Shown here one piece after another: positions 1-12,400 of a stretch of 64,000 nt of DNA. The stretch is from Hirsutella rhossiliensis (taxonomy: Eukaryota > Ascomycota > Sordariomycetes > Hypocreales > Ophiocordycipitaceae). Location: positions 5,766,001 through 5,830,000 of the forward strand of contig NW_025408667.1 in NCBI RefSeq assembly GCF_020360975.1, given 5' to 3'. The first letter of the stretch is position 1; the number at the start of each line of letters is the position of its first letter. The notes below the pieces were generated by a model that saw only the letters and a program-made list of their open reading frames with translations, did no database searches and had not been told where the DNA came from. A program made the position numbers and the translations under genes.

Positions 1-489
1 GTGGCGCAGGCCGACCAGATAGTGACCATGGCGCGGCTGCAGGTGATGAGGGCGCAAAAGGCGTCGCCGCAGGTCCAGGCGCTGCCGGAGGTGACCATCA
101 ACAACGGCCGTGTGCTGCGTGACGTCGTCTCCGACGACGTGTTTGCCGACCGGGCCTTTCGCAAGGAGCTCAAGCACGCCGCCGTGGAGACGCAGCGCTG
201 CGCCACCGAGCTCAAGGGCGAGCTGGACGCGGCGCGCCGGCGGCAGGGCCAGCTGCAGGCCAAGCTGGACCGGCGGGCGGCCGAGCTCACCGAGGCGCGT
301 GCCGTACTGCAGAAGGCGCGCGAGAGAGTCTTTGAGGCCGTGCTGCTGGGGCGCGAGAGCATGGAGGGGGGCGAGAATTGGACGACGGAGGCGGCCGCTG
401 GGCGGAGGCGAGGGGCTGCTGCAAACGACGGCGAGCGAGGGACCGGCAAGGAGCGCGAGGGCAGTGGAGGGACAGGAGGAGACGGGTGA
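1..489 (+). CDS. 3' end of an unidentified coiled-coil protein gene (partial)
   Basis: The reading frame is open from the first base and ends at TGA 487-489, so this is the C-terminal 162 codons or so of a gene that starts outside the window. Residues about 50-115 are rich in Glu, Lys, Arg, Ala and Leu in a heptad-like pattern, predicting a coiled coil. The last 40 residues are Gly/Glu/Arg-rich and low complexity. CpA and TpG are present at normal levels and GC is high, so RIP has not touched it. I do not recognise the family. The coiled coil suggests a structural or cytoskeleton-associated role, which is inference. The low-complexity tail could include read-through of an intron or UTR, so the true stop is not certain. 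Confidence 0.6.
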   Translation: MAQADQIVTMARLQVMRAQKASPQVQALPEVTINNGRVLRDVVSDDVFADRAFRKELKHAAVETQRCATELKGELDAARRRQGQLQAKLDRRAAELTEARAVLQKARERVFEAVLLGRESMEGGENWTTEAAAGRRRGAAANDGERGTGKEREGSGGTGGDG

Positions 490-849
490 AGGGGAACTGG
501 AGCAGCGACATGAGCAACAAGCCTCTTTCAGTCCCGGTGAATGCATTACGGCCTCGATCTGTTTCATCATCTATCCCACGCCCGTCTCTTTCTTTTCGTG
601 GCCCTTGATGAGCCTTTAATCTCTCACTCTGTTCCATTAGTCAAATTTATAGTTGAACACAGCAAAGCCTTCGCGGCAAGTCCACCGAAACTGCGGCCGG
701 TGCTTGATCCACCCGGCGACTTCTTCCCCACATCGGACAGACGGAGCGGCCCCACCCCGGTCCTCAGCCCGGTCAGCCTCGGTTCTCCAACCGTACCCGC
801 CCAATGAAAGCGGAGAATGGCGATGCGCCGGCTGGCAAAAGAGCGTGAT
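490..849. other. intergenic region, nothing recognised
   Basis: Normal base composition with CpA and TpG present. Short ORFs occur on both strands but overlap each other and show no domain or codon pattern. It probably holds the 3' UTR and terminator of the upstream gene. Confidence 0.5.
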
Positions 850-1070
850 CCCTTTGGCAGTGCTAAGGGAGCCCCCAAGTCACCCAATAAGACATCACTA
901 AAGAGAAGATACATATATTTACTACCTAACGGATTACGCGTTGATAAAAGTCTCAGCACCCCGTATCAGTGCAAATAGCTACATGAGAAGTATTGCATCC
1001 TTTTCGAGTCTTTCGTGTGTTATGCGTACGGATACTATACGGCCGGGGCTCCCTTAGCACTGCCAAAGGG
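850..1070. mobile_element. MITE-like element with perfect 26-bp terminal inverted repeats
   Basis: Bases 850-875 and 1045-1070 are exact reverse complements (outer end CCCTTTGGCAGTGCTAAGGG). They enclose 169 bp of AT-rich sequence without an ORF. The whole unit is 221 bp, the size of a fungal MITE. I see no clear target-site duplication next to the ends, so it may be old or imprecisely bounded. It lies between the coiled-coil gene and the GluRS pseudogene, just outside the heavy RIP block, and still contains CpA and TpG. It could instead be a chance hairpin, but 26 matched bases make that unlikely. Confidence 0.6.
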
Positions 1071-1199
1071 TGGCCTGCCCACGGGTCCGAGAGAACGAGT
1101 GGGGGTTACACTGAGACACCGCCTCTAAGAATTTCGCCCGAGTTCCTCTTCCTTCCCCCGCATTACGCTTCCCTGCTCGTACGCAGACACGCAGCAACC

Positions 1200-2909
1200 A
1201 TGGCTACTATCGTGAGCTTTCTCAAGTGCTGCCAGCTGTGGTGCTTGCTGAATTCGGCGAGCGAAATCAGCTGATGCCCAAGTTGAACAAATCGTTTCAT
1301 CCTGTGCAAGCCTTACCTGAGGGCGGCTCGGTGCGACTGAGAGCACTTGGAAGCGGGCCTTTGGTAGATGATGCTGCTGTCGAGTATCTCAGTATTCTTT
1401 CCCAACAAGACGACGCAAATGGTCCAGATTATTCGTCGGTAGGGTTCCCGTCCCTCCACGTTCGGATGGCGAAGTCGGGTGCTGGCTGACCTTGCCGATG
1501 CTCAGGCCAATAAGTGGATTTCGAAACGAGCGTCGTTGGCGGGCAAAAGATTCCAAATTCTTGACAAGGCTTTGTCCGAGCTAGATGTGCACCTCACGCT
1601 GAGAACCTACATCTCTGGCTTCCGTCTAACTGCAGTCGATCTAGCGGTGTGGGCGATATTAAGAGGCAATCACGTCGCCTTGTCCGTTGTTAAAAAGACA
1701 TACAAAAATATACATCGATGGTATGAGTATATTGTGTGCTCGGCCCCATAGATTTCTCAAGCTATCATAGCAATGACGGTTTCGGCGACAAACGATCGAG
1801 TTAAAGACAGGGACAAGGGATTAGGCAGAGGAGCCAGCTACGATATCGATCTGCCTTAGATAGAGGGGCCTGTAGTAATGAGGTTTCCCCCTAAGCCTTT
1901 AGGCTATCTATATATTAGACACGTAAAAGCAGCACTTCTTAACGACTTTTTTGCCTACTAAAAGTCTAGCGGCATTCTAATCTATCGCTTCGACGACACC
2001 AACCCTACTAACGAGTCGATAGAGTTCTAGGATACTATTATTTACGACCTTAAGCTTATAAATATTTTCTTAGATAAGATAAGTTTTTCGAGTAACTATT
2101 TCTAGATTATATATAGCTATGCTATCTAGCTTATATAGGATAGCAAAGCTTTCGCCGATAACTCTAAGCTTAGGAAGGGAGATAAGGATAGGAGAAATAA
2201 GCTACTATCGAAGCGTTATAATCTTAGTATTAACGAGACTCCCGCACGGTTTAAGAATATAAAGTTAGGCTCTAAAGGTAGCTAGCAATAGTGTCTCTAT
2301 GCTAGGATTGCCTACGATAGCCTAAACGGCACCCTTAAAGACCCCGTTATATATCGTTATAATTTAACGCCGTATTATCGTATAGGAGCTAGCTAAAAGA
2401 TATATCCTACCTACGACTTCTACGCCCTTATTCTCGACTTAATTAAGGGTATTACTCTAGTATTAAGGACTAATAAGTATTACGACCGTAATACTTAGTA
2501 CGAATAGTTTTAGGATATACTATACTTATATAAAGTTAATATTTAAGACTTTTCTTATATAAACTTTATTCGTACTATCCTTTCTAAGAGAAAGCTTATA
2601 AAAATTATTAACTAAGATAAGGTCTAGGGCTAGGATAACCCTTAGATACTAACTATTAAAGGTATTATTCGCTAGGGTATAGCGGTACTTACTCTCCGCG
2701 AGTTTATACTTAAGTAGGGATCCTAGCCGGAATATTCTAAACCTTAAGTAGGGTGCTTTCTAAGCTTTAAATAAGAAGCTTATTAACCCTATCTATCCTC
2801 GATATATAGCTATTATTACCTAAGATACTATTAGCTATACTATAGTAAGTATTACTAAGTTTAGCGTTATTATAAAGCCTAAATATTATAAAAACACCGA
2901 CCTTAGTAG
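1200..2909 (+). pseudogene. Glutamyl-tRNA synthetase, cytosolic; RIP-mutated pseudogene, 5' part
   Basis: This is the N-terminal three quarters of a eukaryotic-type class I glutamyl-tRNA synthetase, the enzyme that charges tRNA-Glu. ATG 1200 opens the protein. The GST-like N-terminal domain is read in two frames (about 1226-1489 and 1479-1748), so there are at least two frameshifts or a lost intron. The domain ends at TAG 1746-1748, where a Trp is expected after Pro (TGG to TAG, a RIP-type change). The catalytic domain follows in one stop-ridden frame. Its HIGH signature (1911-1922) now reads YIRH, and the SKRK of KMSKS is retained at 2583-2594. The start of the anticodon-binding domain runs to 2909, where a transposon interrupts. 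The first 650 bp keep CpA and TpG; the rest has almost none. The gene is essential, so a functional copy should exist elsewhere. Confidence 0.88.
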
Positions 2910-3086
2910 TATTATAAAGTAGGTAAAGGCGTAGGCTTAGGTATAGACTATTAAAAGAAGGTTAATAATCTATAAAGGGGAAAAGAAAGAGAAGTATAGG
3001 CCTAGCCTATATAAGCGCGGAGGCCGCTTATATATAGACTTAGCCTAGACCTTAGCTTAGGCCTATATAAGGCAAAAGCCCTTATA
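2910..3086 (+). repeat. Left LTR (177 bp) of the element inserted in GluRS
   Basis: Near-identical apart from RIP-type transitions to 20124-20300 and 29256-29432. It contains an internal palindromic stretch around TAGGCCTAGCCTATATA. Confidence 0.85.
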
Positions 3087-4525
3087 TTATACCCTTACCT
3101 AGCTTTTAAAGAAGCGCGCTTTTAAATAATACCTAATACTACGCTTAAGGGGACGGAACCCTCGCGTAGACTACGTACGCTTAGTCGCGGAAAAAACGTT
3201 AGTAAATAATATATAATACCCTCCTAAGCGAGCTTCTTAGATAGACTATATTATTAGTAGGGGCCGCGCCCTAGGAGCTAGGCTTTAATACTTATAGCTA
3301 AGGAGTAAAAGTACGTAAAACGGCGTATAGCTAGCTTTAGTAAGCTTATAGTATCCCGCCCCCCTTATATCGGCGTATAGTAGTAGCTCTTAGTACTATA
3401 ATATAAAGGATAGTACTCCGGTATATAAAGCTCCGCTCTTTCTTATATAGGGCTATATAAGCACTCCCTTTTACTATAGTTATATTATATTAGCGGCCTT
3501 CTTATATTATAGCTACCTTTTTAGTCGCTATAAGTATACGTCCTATCTATATAGTAGCTACTACTATATATAAGGGAACGCTAATAAAGCCTATAAAGGT
3601 ATTACTAAGATTACTTATTACTAGAGTTACTATTATTAAACCTAACCTCCTTTCTATCTTAGTATATACGCCCTTCTACTACTTAAAGTACGTTTACCCG
3701 CGCCTCCTAGCGTAGGTACTTTAAAAACTAATAGGATTTACTATTATAGCTTATATAGTAACCTTCTTATTACTACCTCTTTCTATCCTTAGTCCTTAAA
3801 GTAAAGATAGAGATATCTATAATATTACTAGCGTTATTATCTTTTTATACTATAGAAGAAAAAAAAATAAACTTATTACTACTAAGCTAGCGAAAAAGGT
3901 AGATAAGATCGGTATATATATTTAGTAATATAGACCTTTCGCTTAAATAAGTATACTAATCTATATTTAAGCTCGTAATAAAGTAATTATACTTTACTAC
4001 GTTAGGCTAGCTATATATATTTACTTAATAAAGTACCTCTTTAAACTATATAAGGTAGGCTAGAATAGCTTTAATTTACTTTTAATAAAGCATTATAAGC
4101 TCCTAGCCTACTAACTTAGCTATATTAAGTTTACTATAATTAGTATAGAGCTTTAAAAGGAGGTTAGCTAGTCTATTTATATTAATATATATAAATAGTA
4201 AGAGATACCTTTATAAGTATAAGGATAGGCTCGCGTAAAGATAGTTAAATTAAGCGCGGATATCCTTTATTATAGCGCTATTAATATAAAGCTTTACTTT
4301 TATATAAAGTAGCTATAGCTTAAGCTTTATAAAAGAGCTATTAAACTTACTAAGGTATAGTAGTACTACTCTTAGTTATATAGAGCCCTACTATTATAAA
4401 AGGCTCTTAATTACTTAGGTAAACTAAGTATTATATTCGCTTTAATTTTATAACTATAAAAGTATAGATATTATATATATATATATACTAGCGCGGGCGG
4501 TTTAACTAAACTAAGTAATTAAACG
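3087..4525. other. Internal region of the 177-bp-LTR element, decayed, coding uncertain
   Basis: About 1.4 kb of RIP-mutated sequence also present at 29433-31284. A plus-strand frame around 3,830-4,450 has amino-acid-like composition with Gln/Trp-type stops, but I cannot match it to gag, pol or a transposase. It is interrupted at 4525 by a Gypsy LTR. Confidence 0.5.
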
Positions 4526-5000
4526 TATAACAACCGATATTATTCTTAAGGGATAAACCTATTAAGGGGTTTATATTAGTAGGTATAATAAGGCGTGGTC
4601 TAAGTAATAATAAGTATATTACGTTAGTAATAAGTCGGAGGCTATAGACTATAGGCTATAACTAGGTAATTAAAATTAAAGATAGAATTATAATAAAGAT
4701 CTATATTATATTAAAAGCTATCGAGCTATCTATTTAAAAGAGTAAAAGTAGGTAGCTATATATACCTATAGAGACTATCTTTAGATTACGGTCCTAGCTA
4801 TAATCCCCTTCGTAGCTTACTATAGCTTACTTATAAGCTATGCTCCTAAGTAGTAATCTATTTATATAAGGCTTACTTAGCTTACGTACGCTCTAGGTAA
4901 GCTAAGCCTAAGTAACTTCTTATCCTAACTATTATTCTAAGCCGCCTTATTATATAAATATAGCTAGCTCTCTTACGGCCTACTAACTATAGTTATAATA
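4526..5000 (-). repeat. 3' LTR of minus-strand Gypsy (475 bp)
   Basis: Near-identical to 18865-19339; the differences seen are C/T or G/A transitions of the RIP type. Confidence 0.87.
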
Positions 5001-5154
5001 CGATATCTCCCCTCCTTTTAGTCTTATCTATAAGACCTACTACTACCTTAGCCGCCGTATATAAATATACCCTTATCGCGCGTATATATATCCCCCGTTC
5101 GTCCTTTCTATCCCTTAAGATATACTACTAATAGTATATTTAGTCGCGTATTAA

Positions 5155-5830
5155 AGGATCGTTCTCGTAAGACCCTTAAGCGTATTTATTTAGCTAAGTC
5201 TATTAATCGTCTTAGTTTCGACGTTATACTATATTCTTTTTATTTATTACGCGGCTTCTACTATAAAATACTAAAGAAATCTTCTAAGTATACCGAATAT
5301 ATATATTAGGGTTATTCCTATAATATATCGGGTATAGCGATTAGCTCTTATAGGTAACTTCGTTATCCTACTTATTATTTATAGCTAATATATTTCTTAG
5401 TATCCCGAATAAATCTAAAGTTTAATCGATTAAATAAAAAAGAAGAAATTACTAAGGAGCGAATATTAAAAGCTTAAGCTAACCTAAATAAAGCCTTAGC
5501 TTATTTAGCGCGGCTTTACCGTTAAAAGCGCTAGCTAAAGATAAAGGGTACTAAGATAGTCTATTAAGGCCTTTATTCCTTAGATAACCTTAACAAGGCT
5601 AAGCGCTAAGAATTTAAAGGGGTAGTTAATATTTAGTCTATAAGTAGATTTAATATAATTAATTAAAATACTATTAGTTTATTAAGCGATTTTATAATAC
5701 TTAGGGTAGATTTTACTAGTAAAACTATTAAAGTAAAGAACTATAGTAGGTTAAGTACTTAAGTAGTTCCTAGGTATTTTCTTTTAGTCTATATCCCTTT
5801 TATTTAATAAGGTATTCTTATTACTAACCT
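5155..5830 (+). pseudogene. Antisense ORF of the minus-strand Gypsy: Zn2Cys6-like motif plus coiled coil
   Basis: On the strand opposite to pol, between integrase and the 3' LTR, a plus-strand frame reads as a RIP-hit protein. Six Tyr codons at 5232, 5241, 5262, 5289, 5298 and 5319 have the spacing X2-X6-X8-X2-X6. RIP turns Cys (TGC/TGT) into Tyr (TAC/TAT), so the ancestral pattern fits CX2CX6CX8CX2CX6C, the spacing of a fungal binuclear zinc cluster. Some Tyr could come from His instead. Downstream is a Lys/Glu/Leu-rich stretch predicting a coiled coil. This resembles a hypothetical ORF that I recall as common in fungal genomes, but I cannot search for it. The function is unknown; a nucleic-acid-binding role is inferred from the motif only. 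Ends are approximate. Confidence 0.6.
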
Positions 5831-5849
5831 TATTTTCTTATATTTAGTA

Positions 5850-8014
5850 TTTATTTAGCTTTATATTCTTAATTATCGTTAACTTCGATTTTATCCTATA
5901 GTTTAGCGTTTCGTAGTACTAGTTTTAATAATAAGATATAAAATATTAGGTATATCTATATTATCGTTAGTAGTAAAAGTTTATAGTTAACTTTTAAAAT
6001 AATTTTCTTAACCTTAAACGGTCTAAGTTTCTTAAAATCTAATTTATTATATAGTTATTTTATTTTAATATTTCGTCGTATAAGGTAGACTATATCTCCC
6101 TCTTAAAAGATTAGTCCTTATAATCTTTTCTAATTATAGTAAGTAGATATTTATTTTATAATAAATTAAAGTTCTTATTATATTTCTTTATATAATTTTT
6201 ATAGCTAATTTACTTATAGTATTACTCGTTCTACTTATAGTCCTTATTAAGTAACCTTAAATACTTCTAAGTTATACTTATAATTAGCGTATACTAATAA
6301 GAGCTTAGTTATTTCTATAACTAAGCTATTATAAGCTAGTTACGCTATTAGTAGCTATTTAACTTAATTGTTTTATTTATAGCTAATATAATATCGTAAA
6401 TATTATTTAAGCGTTTAATTAAGTCGGTCTATTTATCTATTTATTTATAGGTAATAAGCTATACTAAGCTTATATTTTATCCTTAATTATACTATAAGAG
6501 CTTACTAAAATTTAGCTATAAATATACTTCCTTTATTAAAGATAATCTTATTTAGTAGTCTATAATTACTAATAATTATTTATAGGAATATATATACTAG
6601 CTCTTTTATATTACTTACTTCTTTATATAGTAAAAAGAAATTATACTTTATTAATCTATTAGTAATAATAAATATACTATTATACTTAATATTAATTATA
6701 GGTTCTTTTAATAGTAGTAGCTTTATAATATAGTTAAAAGCTATTAAATCCTATAGTTTTTCTAGTACTAGTAGCGGTTATAATTCTCTATATAGTTTAT
6801 ATTATTTAGCTTTATTTTATACGTAAAGTTTATATTCTTTAATAACTTATTATACTACTTCCTTAAGCTATAAAAAGTTATATTATCGTTTAATTTATTT
6901 TATTATCCTTTAGATTCCTTAGTATCTATATATTAAATATTTATATATATCTTATATAACTTTATCTTATAATACTAATAGTATCTAGATTTTATTTTTA
7001 TATATTAAAACTTCTAAATATTCTATATTATATTTATTTAGTACTTTATATTCTTTTATCTATTTTAGGATCTTTTAGTATATTAAGTTATTAGGTTATA
7101 CCTTAAATATTATATTTAGCTATCGTTACTAATAGTTTCCGTTTTTATTAATTTCTAGGAGCTATCCTTTCGCTATAAGTACCTATATATTATACTTACT
7201 TTATCGACTAAGGGTATTAGCTCGACCGTTTTCTATTCCTTTTCTATAAATTATTTCGTAGTTAAATTCTAATAGATATTTAGCCTATTAAATCTATTAT
7301 TTATTTAACTATTATATTATTATAAAATATAAGATATTCTTATAATCTATATAGACCTTAACTATATATTTACTTTTAAGAAGGTAGTATTAAAATTCCT
7401 TAAAAGCTTAAATAATTATAAGGAATTCTTTATTATAAATAGGGTAATTAAGTTCTATGCTATATAGCTTTTTTAAGTAAAATATAATTAGTTATAGTCT
7501 TCCTTTATTATCTTTCTATCTAATTTATACTCTTAAAGTAAAGTTTAATATATTAGTTTTAAGTTCGATTTATCGTTTTAAATTAAAGGTAGTTAAGATT
7601 AGTTCTTATATAATTATCGTTTTAATATATTCGAAAGCTTTATTAGCTTTATCGTCCTATATAAATTCTTTTTCCTTCTTTATTAAGTTATATAATAGTA
7701 CTATAATCTATCGGAAATCTTTAATAAATTATTAGTAGTAATTTATAAATCCTAAGAAACTTTATATATCCTTAATATTCTTTAGCGTTAGCTATTCTTT
7801 AACTAAGTTAATCTTATTTTATTATATTTATATCTTTCTTAGTAAGATTATATATCTAAGGAAGTTTACTTCCTATATATAAAACTTACTTTTCTTTAGT
7901 TTAACTAGTAACTTTATATTTTAAAGTATATAAAGTACTTTATAGATATATTCCTTATATTCTTCTAAGGTATCTAAGAAGATTAGGATATTATCTAAGT
8001 ATACTACTATAAAG
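5850..8014 (-). pseudogene. Gypsy pol, 3' half: RT end, RNase H, integrase (RIP-dead)
   Basis: Read on the minus strand, 7990-8001 gives YLDN in the RT active site (normally YLDD), followed by ILIF. RNase H-like sequence lies towards 7,000. An integrase core is legible at about 6,500-6,900, with a Lys-Tyr-Asn-Phe-Phe segment and an Ile-Ile-Phe-Asn-Lys-Gly-Ser stretch where the family has I-S-D-R-G-S. Many TAA/TAG stops replace Gln or Trp. The ORF is cut at 8014 by the nested Gypsy. Confidence 0.8.
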
Positions 8015-8019
8015 ATATT

Positions 8020-8205
8020 TATAAGAGTCTTTAACTATTATAGGTTATAGGCTTAGGCTACGGCCTAAGCCGTATAGTTATATATAGAGGGCCGGATCCT
8101 ATACGTATATATACGGGCTAGCCGCGTATAGGAGAGCTCTATATAGCTTATTAATATTATCCTACGGACGGCACCTATACGCACGCCTCTACCTACTCCG
8201 TGATA
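8020..8205 (+). repeat. 5' LTR of plus-strand Gypsy (186 bp)
   Basis: Pairs with 14803-14988 and with 22654-22839. It carries an internal palindromic TAGGCTACGGCCTA stretch. Confidence 0.9.
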
Positions 8206-8239
8206 GTATAAGCTATTAATTAATAGATCTAATAGATAT

Positions 8240-9370
8240 CTCTCTAGAGAGGGCGCCTCCCCCTCGAGGAAGCACTCCGCCCCTCCCTAGATAGATAGGA
8301 AGTATCGTAGCTATCCTAGAAGCGATTAAAAGCGCGACGGCTAGCGAGAAGGACGAGGTTCTCGCTATACTAAGGGAGCCGTCTATAAGACCGGCTTTAA
8401 CCCCTACGACCTCCGTAACGCCGGTTATAGCGGCGATACTACCGACGAGAAAGCCGCTCCCTTAGCCGACTTAAGATAGTAAGCCGGAGTCCTTTTACTT
8501 CTTCCTTAGCCGGCTATAGATAAAGTTTATAACCGACGAGAAATAGGGCCTAAATAGCTATCGCGATATAGCGTGGTATTTGCTCTTCTATACGCTACCG
8601 GAGCCCTAGATATAGCGGATCTCCGGATTCTAGGATAAGGGCAGCCCTAGGGGTAGACGCGACCTATAAGACTTCTTCTAATACCTTATATATATATTCG
8701 GCAACGTATAGGAGTAAGAGAAGGCGTAAGATAGGCTACGGACCTTTAAGTAGAGAGACGGATAAACCTTTAGCGAATTCCTTCCCGATTTTAAAGAGAC
8801 GCTCTTATAGGTAGCGGGGACTACGGTATAAGAAGATAGCGCGAAGCTTATATAGCTATAGAATTCGATTACGCTAGCCCTATAGGAGCTACTTATCCCT
8901 ATAATTATACCTACTAACTACGGCGAGTATATAAGCCGGTTAATAAAGGTAGCTTAGGGCTATAAGTAGACGCCGCGTTCCTAGAAGCTCTATAAGCGTA
9001 CGCTATATAGCGGCGATAGGATTACCGCCCCTCCGTAAGATAAATAACCGGCTATCGATATAGATAGGGATACCCTAATATTAGCTACCTATATAGACCG
9101 GGCTAAACGCGGTAAGAAGACGCCGTCGACTACCCCCTATACCGCCCCGCACTCTAAGTAGCGGGCGAAGTAAGTAATAAGCGAGGAAATTAAGAAGAAG
9201 AAGGCTAACGGCCGCTGCTTATATTACGGAGTATCTATATACTTTATATTAAAATACCCCTTCCTTTTAGCTAAGCGGCCTATAGCGGTTTAAGTAGCGA
9301 AGATAGAACCGCTCCTCGCCTTAGACGATAAGGAGGACTCCGCCCCCTTAGGCTTAGAGGAAAAAGAGTA
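8240..9370 (+). pseudogene. Gypsy gag, zinc knuckle with Cys/His turned to Tyr
   Basis: A stop-ridden gag-like frame. Near 9,215-9,260 it reads GRCLYYGVSIYFILKYP, exactly a CX2CX4HX4C knuckle with three of the four ligands replaced by Tyr, as expected from RIP of TGC and CAC. It precedes the protease/RT region. Confidence 0.75.
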
Positions 9371-9429
9371 GCTCTAAAGTAAAGATAGGCTCCGGAGCCC
9401 TAATTACTAGTACTAGTAAAAGAGAAGGA

Positions 9430-12400
9430 AGAATTATCCGCCTATATAGAAGAGGAGCTTACTTTAATATAGGTTATAATTAATAACTCCTTACTTATTA
9501 CCGCCTTTATAGACGAGGGCTGCTAGTACTACGCCGTAGTTAACGAGGCGCTTACGCGAGAGATATAAGTACTAGTAGAAAAGATCGCCCTAAGGCGAGT
9601 AAAGGGCGCCTTAGGCGCGATAGAGGGTATAGTAATTAAGGGCATTATATAGCTAGCTATAGAGGTCGATAGTTACTATAAGCTTATCGTAGCCTATATA
9701 ATCCCTTAACTAAAGTTTCCCTTAATCCTTAGGAAACCCTAGTTATTATATATAGAGTTATACTTAGTTCTATACTAAAGGAAGCTATAGTTTAGGCCTA
9801 CGTAATAGTAGGTCCGCTATAACGATAGTTCTATAAGCGTAGGACTAGGCGTGCGAGCTTTATACTTAGTATAAGAAGTCCTTACCTCTATCTTTATAGG
9901 AACCGTGCAATAGGTAGAGCGGGGGTAAGGCCGGGCAGCGGCTAACGTAGCGGTCTACGTAGTTAGCTTAGTAGATATCGATAAGGCCCTCTAGACAAAA
10001 AAGCTAAAGTCGCCCTCTAAGCTATAGTAATAGATACTAAAGCGCTTTTACGACCTCCTACCGCTATTTAAGTCCTAGGAAGCGGATAAGCTTAACCTAT
10101 ATAAGCTAAGGGTAGACTATAGGATCGTACTCTATACTAATAAGAAGGGGCAGGAACTACCTATACTATTTAGACCGCTATATAGTATATTATACGCGGA
10201 GCTACTAGTACTAAAGAAGACGCTAAGGGACCTCTTAGATAAGGGTTTTATTTAAGTAAGTAGCTCCGAAGTAGGAGCGCCGGTCCTATTTATATACAAA
10301 CTAAGGGGCGGGATATAGTTTTATTATAACTATAGGGCCCTAAACGTAATTATAAGGCTAGACCGCTACCCCTTACCCTTAATCTTAGATACGCTCTATA
10401 ACCTTTTAAAGGCGAAGTAGTTTATAAAGCTAGATATAAAATAGGCGTTCTATAAGGTATAGATCTTAGAGGGTAACGAGTAAAAGACAGCGTTCTATAT
10501 ACGCTATAGCTTATTTAAGTAGCTTATAACGCCCTTTAGCCTCTTAAGAGCGCCCGCTACCTTCTAGCGTTATATTAATAACGTACTTTAAGACTTCCTC
10601 GATAAGTTCGCCTCTATATATATAGATAATATCCTTATCTATACGAGCGGCTCCTACGAGGACTATATATAGAAAGTATAGAGGGTCCTAGAGCGCCTCT
10701 AACTTTATAGGCTCTACCTTAACTTAGATAAGTGCGAATTTAGGGTTAAGAGGGTTAAGTACCTAGGCTTTATTATCTACGTAAGCGTAGGTATATAGGT
10801 AAACCCTATAAAGATCTAGGCGATTTAGGACTAAGCTACCTTAACTACGTAGATAAGCGTATAAAGCTTTCTTAGGTTCGCGAACTATTATAGGATATTT
10901 ATTAGGGGCTTCTCTTATATTATAATACCTTTAAACGAGATTACTAAGAAGCGGACCGCTTTTTACTAAGGGCCTATATAAGAAAGAGCGTTCTATACGC
11001 TTAAGGACTTATTCTCTTAAGCCCTAGTACTACTCTAGTAGGACTTCGACTAGTCTATATTAGTTAAAGCGGACTATAGTAGCTAGGCACTTAAAGGAAC
11101 GCTCTCCTAGGAGGTAGATAGGCGGAAGTAACCGGTAGCATTCTACTCCTATAAGCTAACCCTAGCGGAGTAGAATTACGTTATTTACGATAAAGAGATA
11201 CTAGTAATTATTAGCTACCTTAAGTAATAGTAAGCGGAGCTCCGAAGCTATAAGAGCTTCGAGGTTCTTATAGACTATAAGAACCTCGAGTACTTTATAA
11301 CTTACTAGCACCTCTCGGAGTAGTAAGCCCGCTAGGCGGAGTATCTCTTACGCTTTAACTTCTCGATTAAGTACCGCCCTAGGCGGGACTCTATAGTCCT
11401 AGACGCGCTTTCCTAGAGGGATTAAGACTAGCTAATAAGAGCAGATATTAAGGCCTAGGATCTATAGCTTATCTTATAGGAAGTACTATAGACTTATATA
11501 AGAGCTTCCTTAGTAGAGGAAGATATAGTACTAGTAAATAAGCTTCCCCCTACGCCCTTACCTCGGTCTAGCGAGGAGGGATAGACCGGCCTAGGGGCGC
11601 GCGCGGCGAGAGTATTCTAAGATAAGGCCCTTTAACGCTTATAGGATAGGATAGCGGCTCTAGACCGTACCTACGAGGGCGTACGCCGCGCCGTTAAGTC
11701 CGGCGCTCGACGCCTAGATCCGAAGCTAAAGCTAAAGGTATAGGTAGCTAACTACTATATCGACCTATAGGGGTATCTACGCTAGTAAGGGAGACTATAG
11801 GTACCGGGCGTACTATATACTATAGAAGCTAAGGAGAAGGAGGGACCGCCGGAGCTAAATAAATAAAACGAGCTTTAAGGGAGGCTAGTCTAACTTATCT
11901 ATAACTCTAGCATCGTAGGTTACCTAGGTAAATAAGGCATAGTAGTAGGCCTTACGAGGGACTTTTACTAGCCCCTCCTATAGTACTATGTTCGTCGCTT
12001 CCTCCGTAACTACGATATCTACGGCCGTACGAAGATCTAGAGGGCGTAGCTTAAGGGGCTACTTAAGTAGCTTCCGGTACCCGACCGGTTCTATACGTAT
12101 ATATAGATAGACTTTATAATAGACCTCCTACTTATAGAGGGCGGCAACCGCTATATATAGGTAATTAAGGATTAACTTAATAAGTCTATAGTATTAGAGC
12201 TAATACTATTTATAGATATAGAGTCCTATATAGAGCGCTTCTTATAGTACTAGGCCCGCTTATATAGCTAGCTAGCCTTTATTATAAGCAATAAGGGATC
12301 GAATTAGACTAGCTACTTTTAGTAGTACCTATACTAGCTACTTTAGATTATATAGTTACTTAGTATAGTATATTACCTATAGACCGATAGAGGGCCTAAG

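Noticed and set aside
541..807. 88-codon ORF downstream of the coiled-coil gene
   Set aside because: Overlaps other short ORFs, no domain; most likely 3' UTR or spacer.
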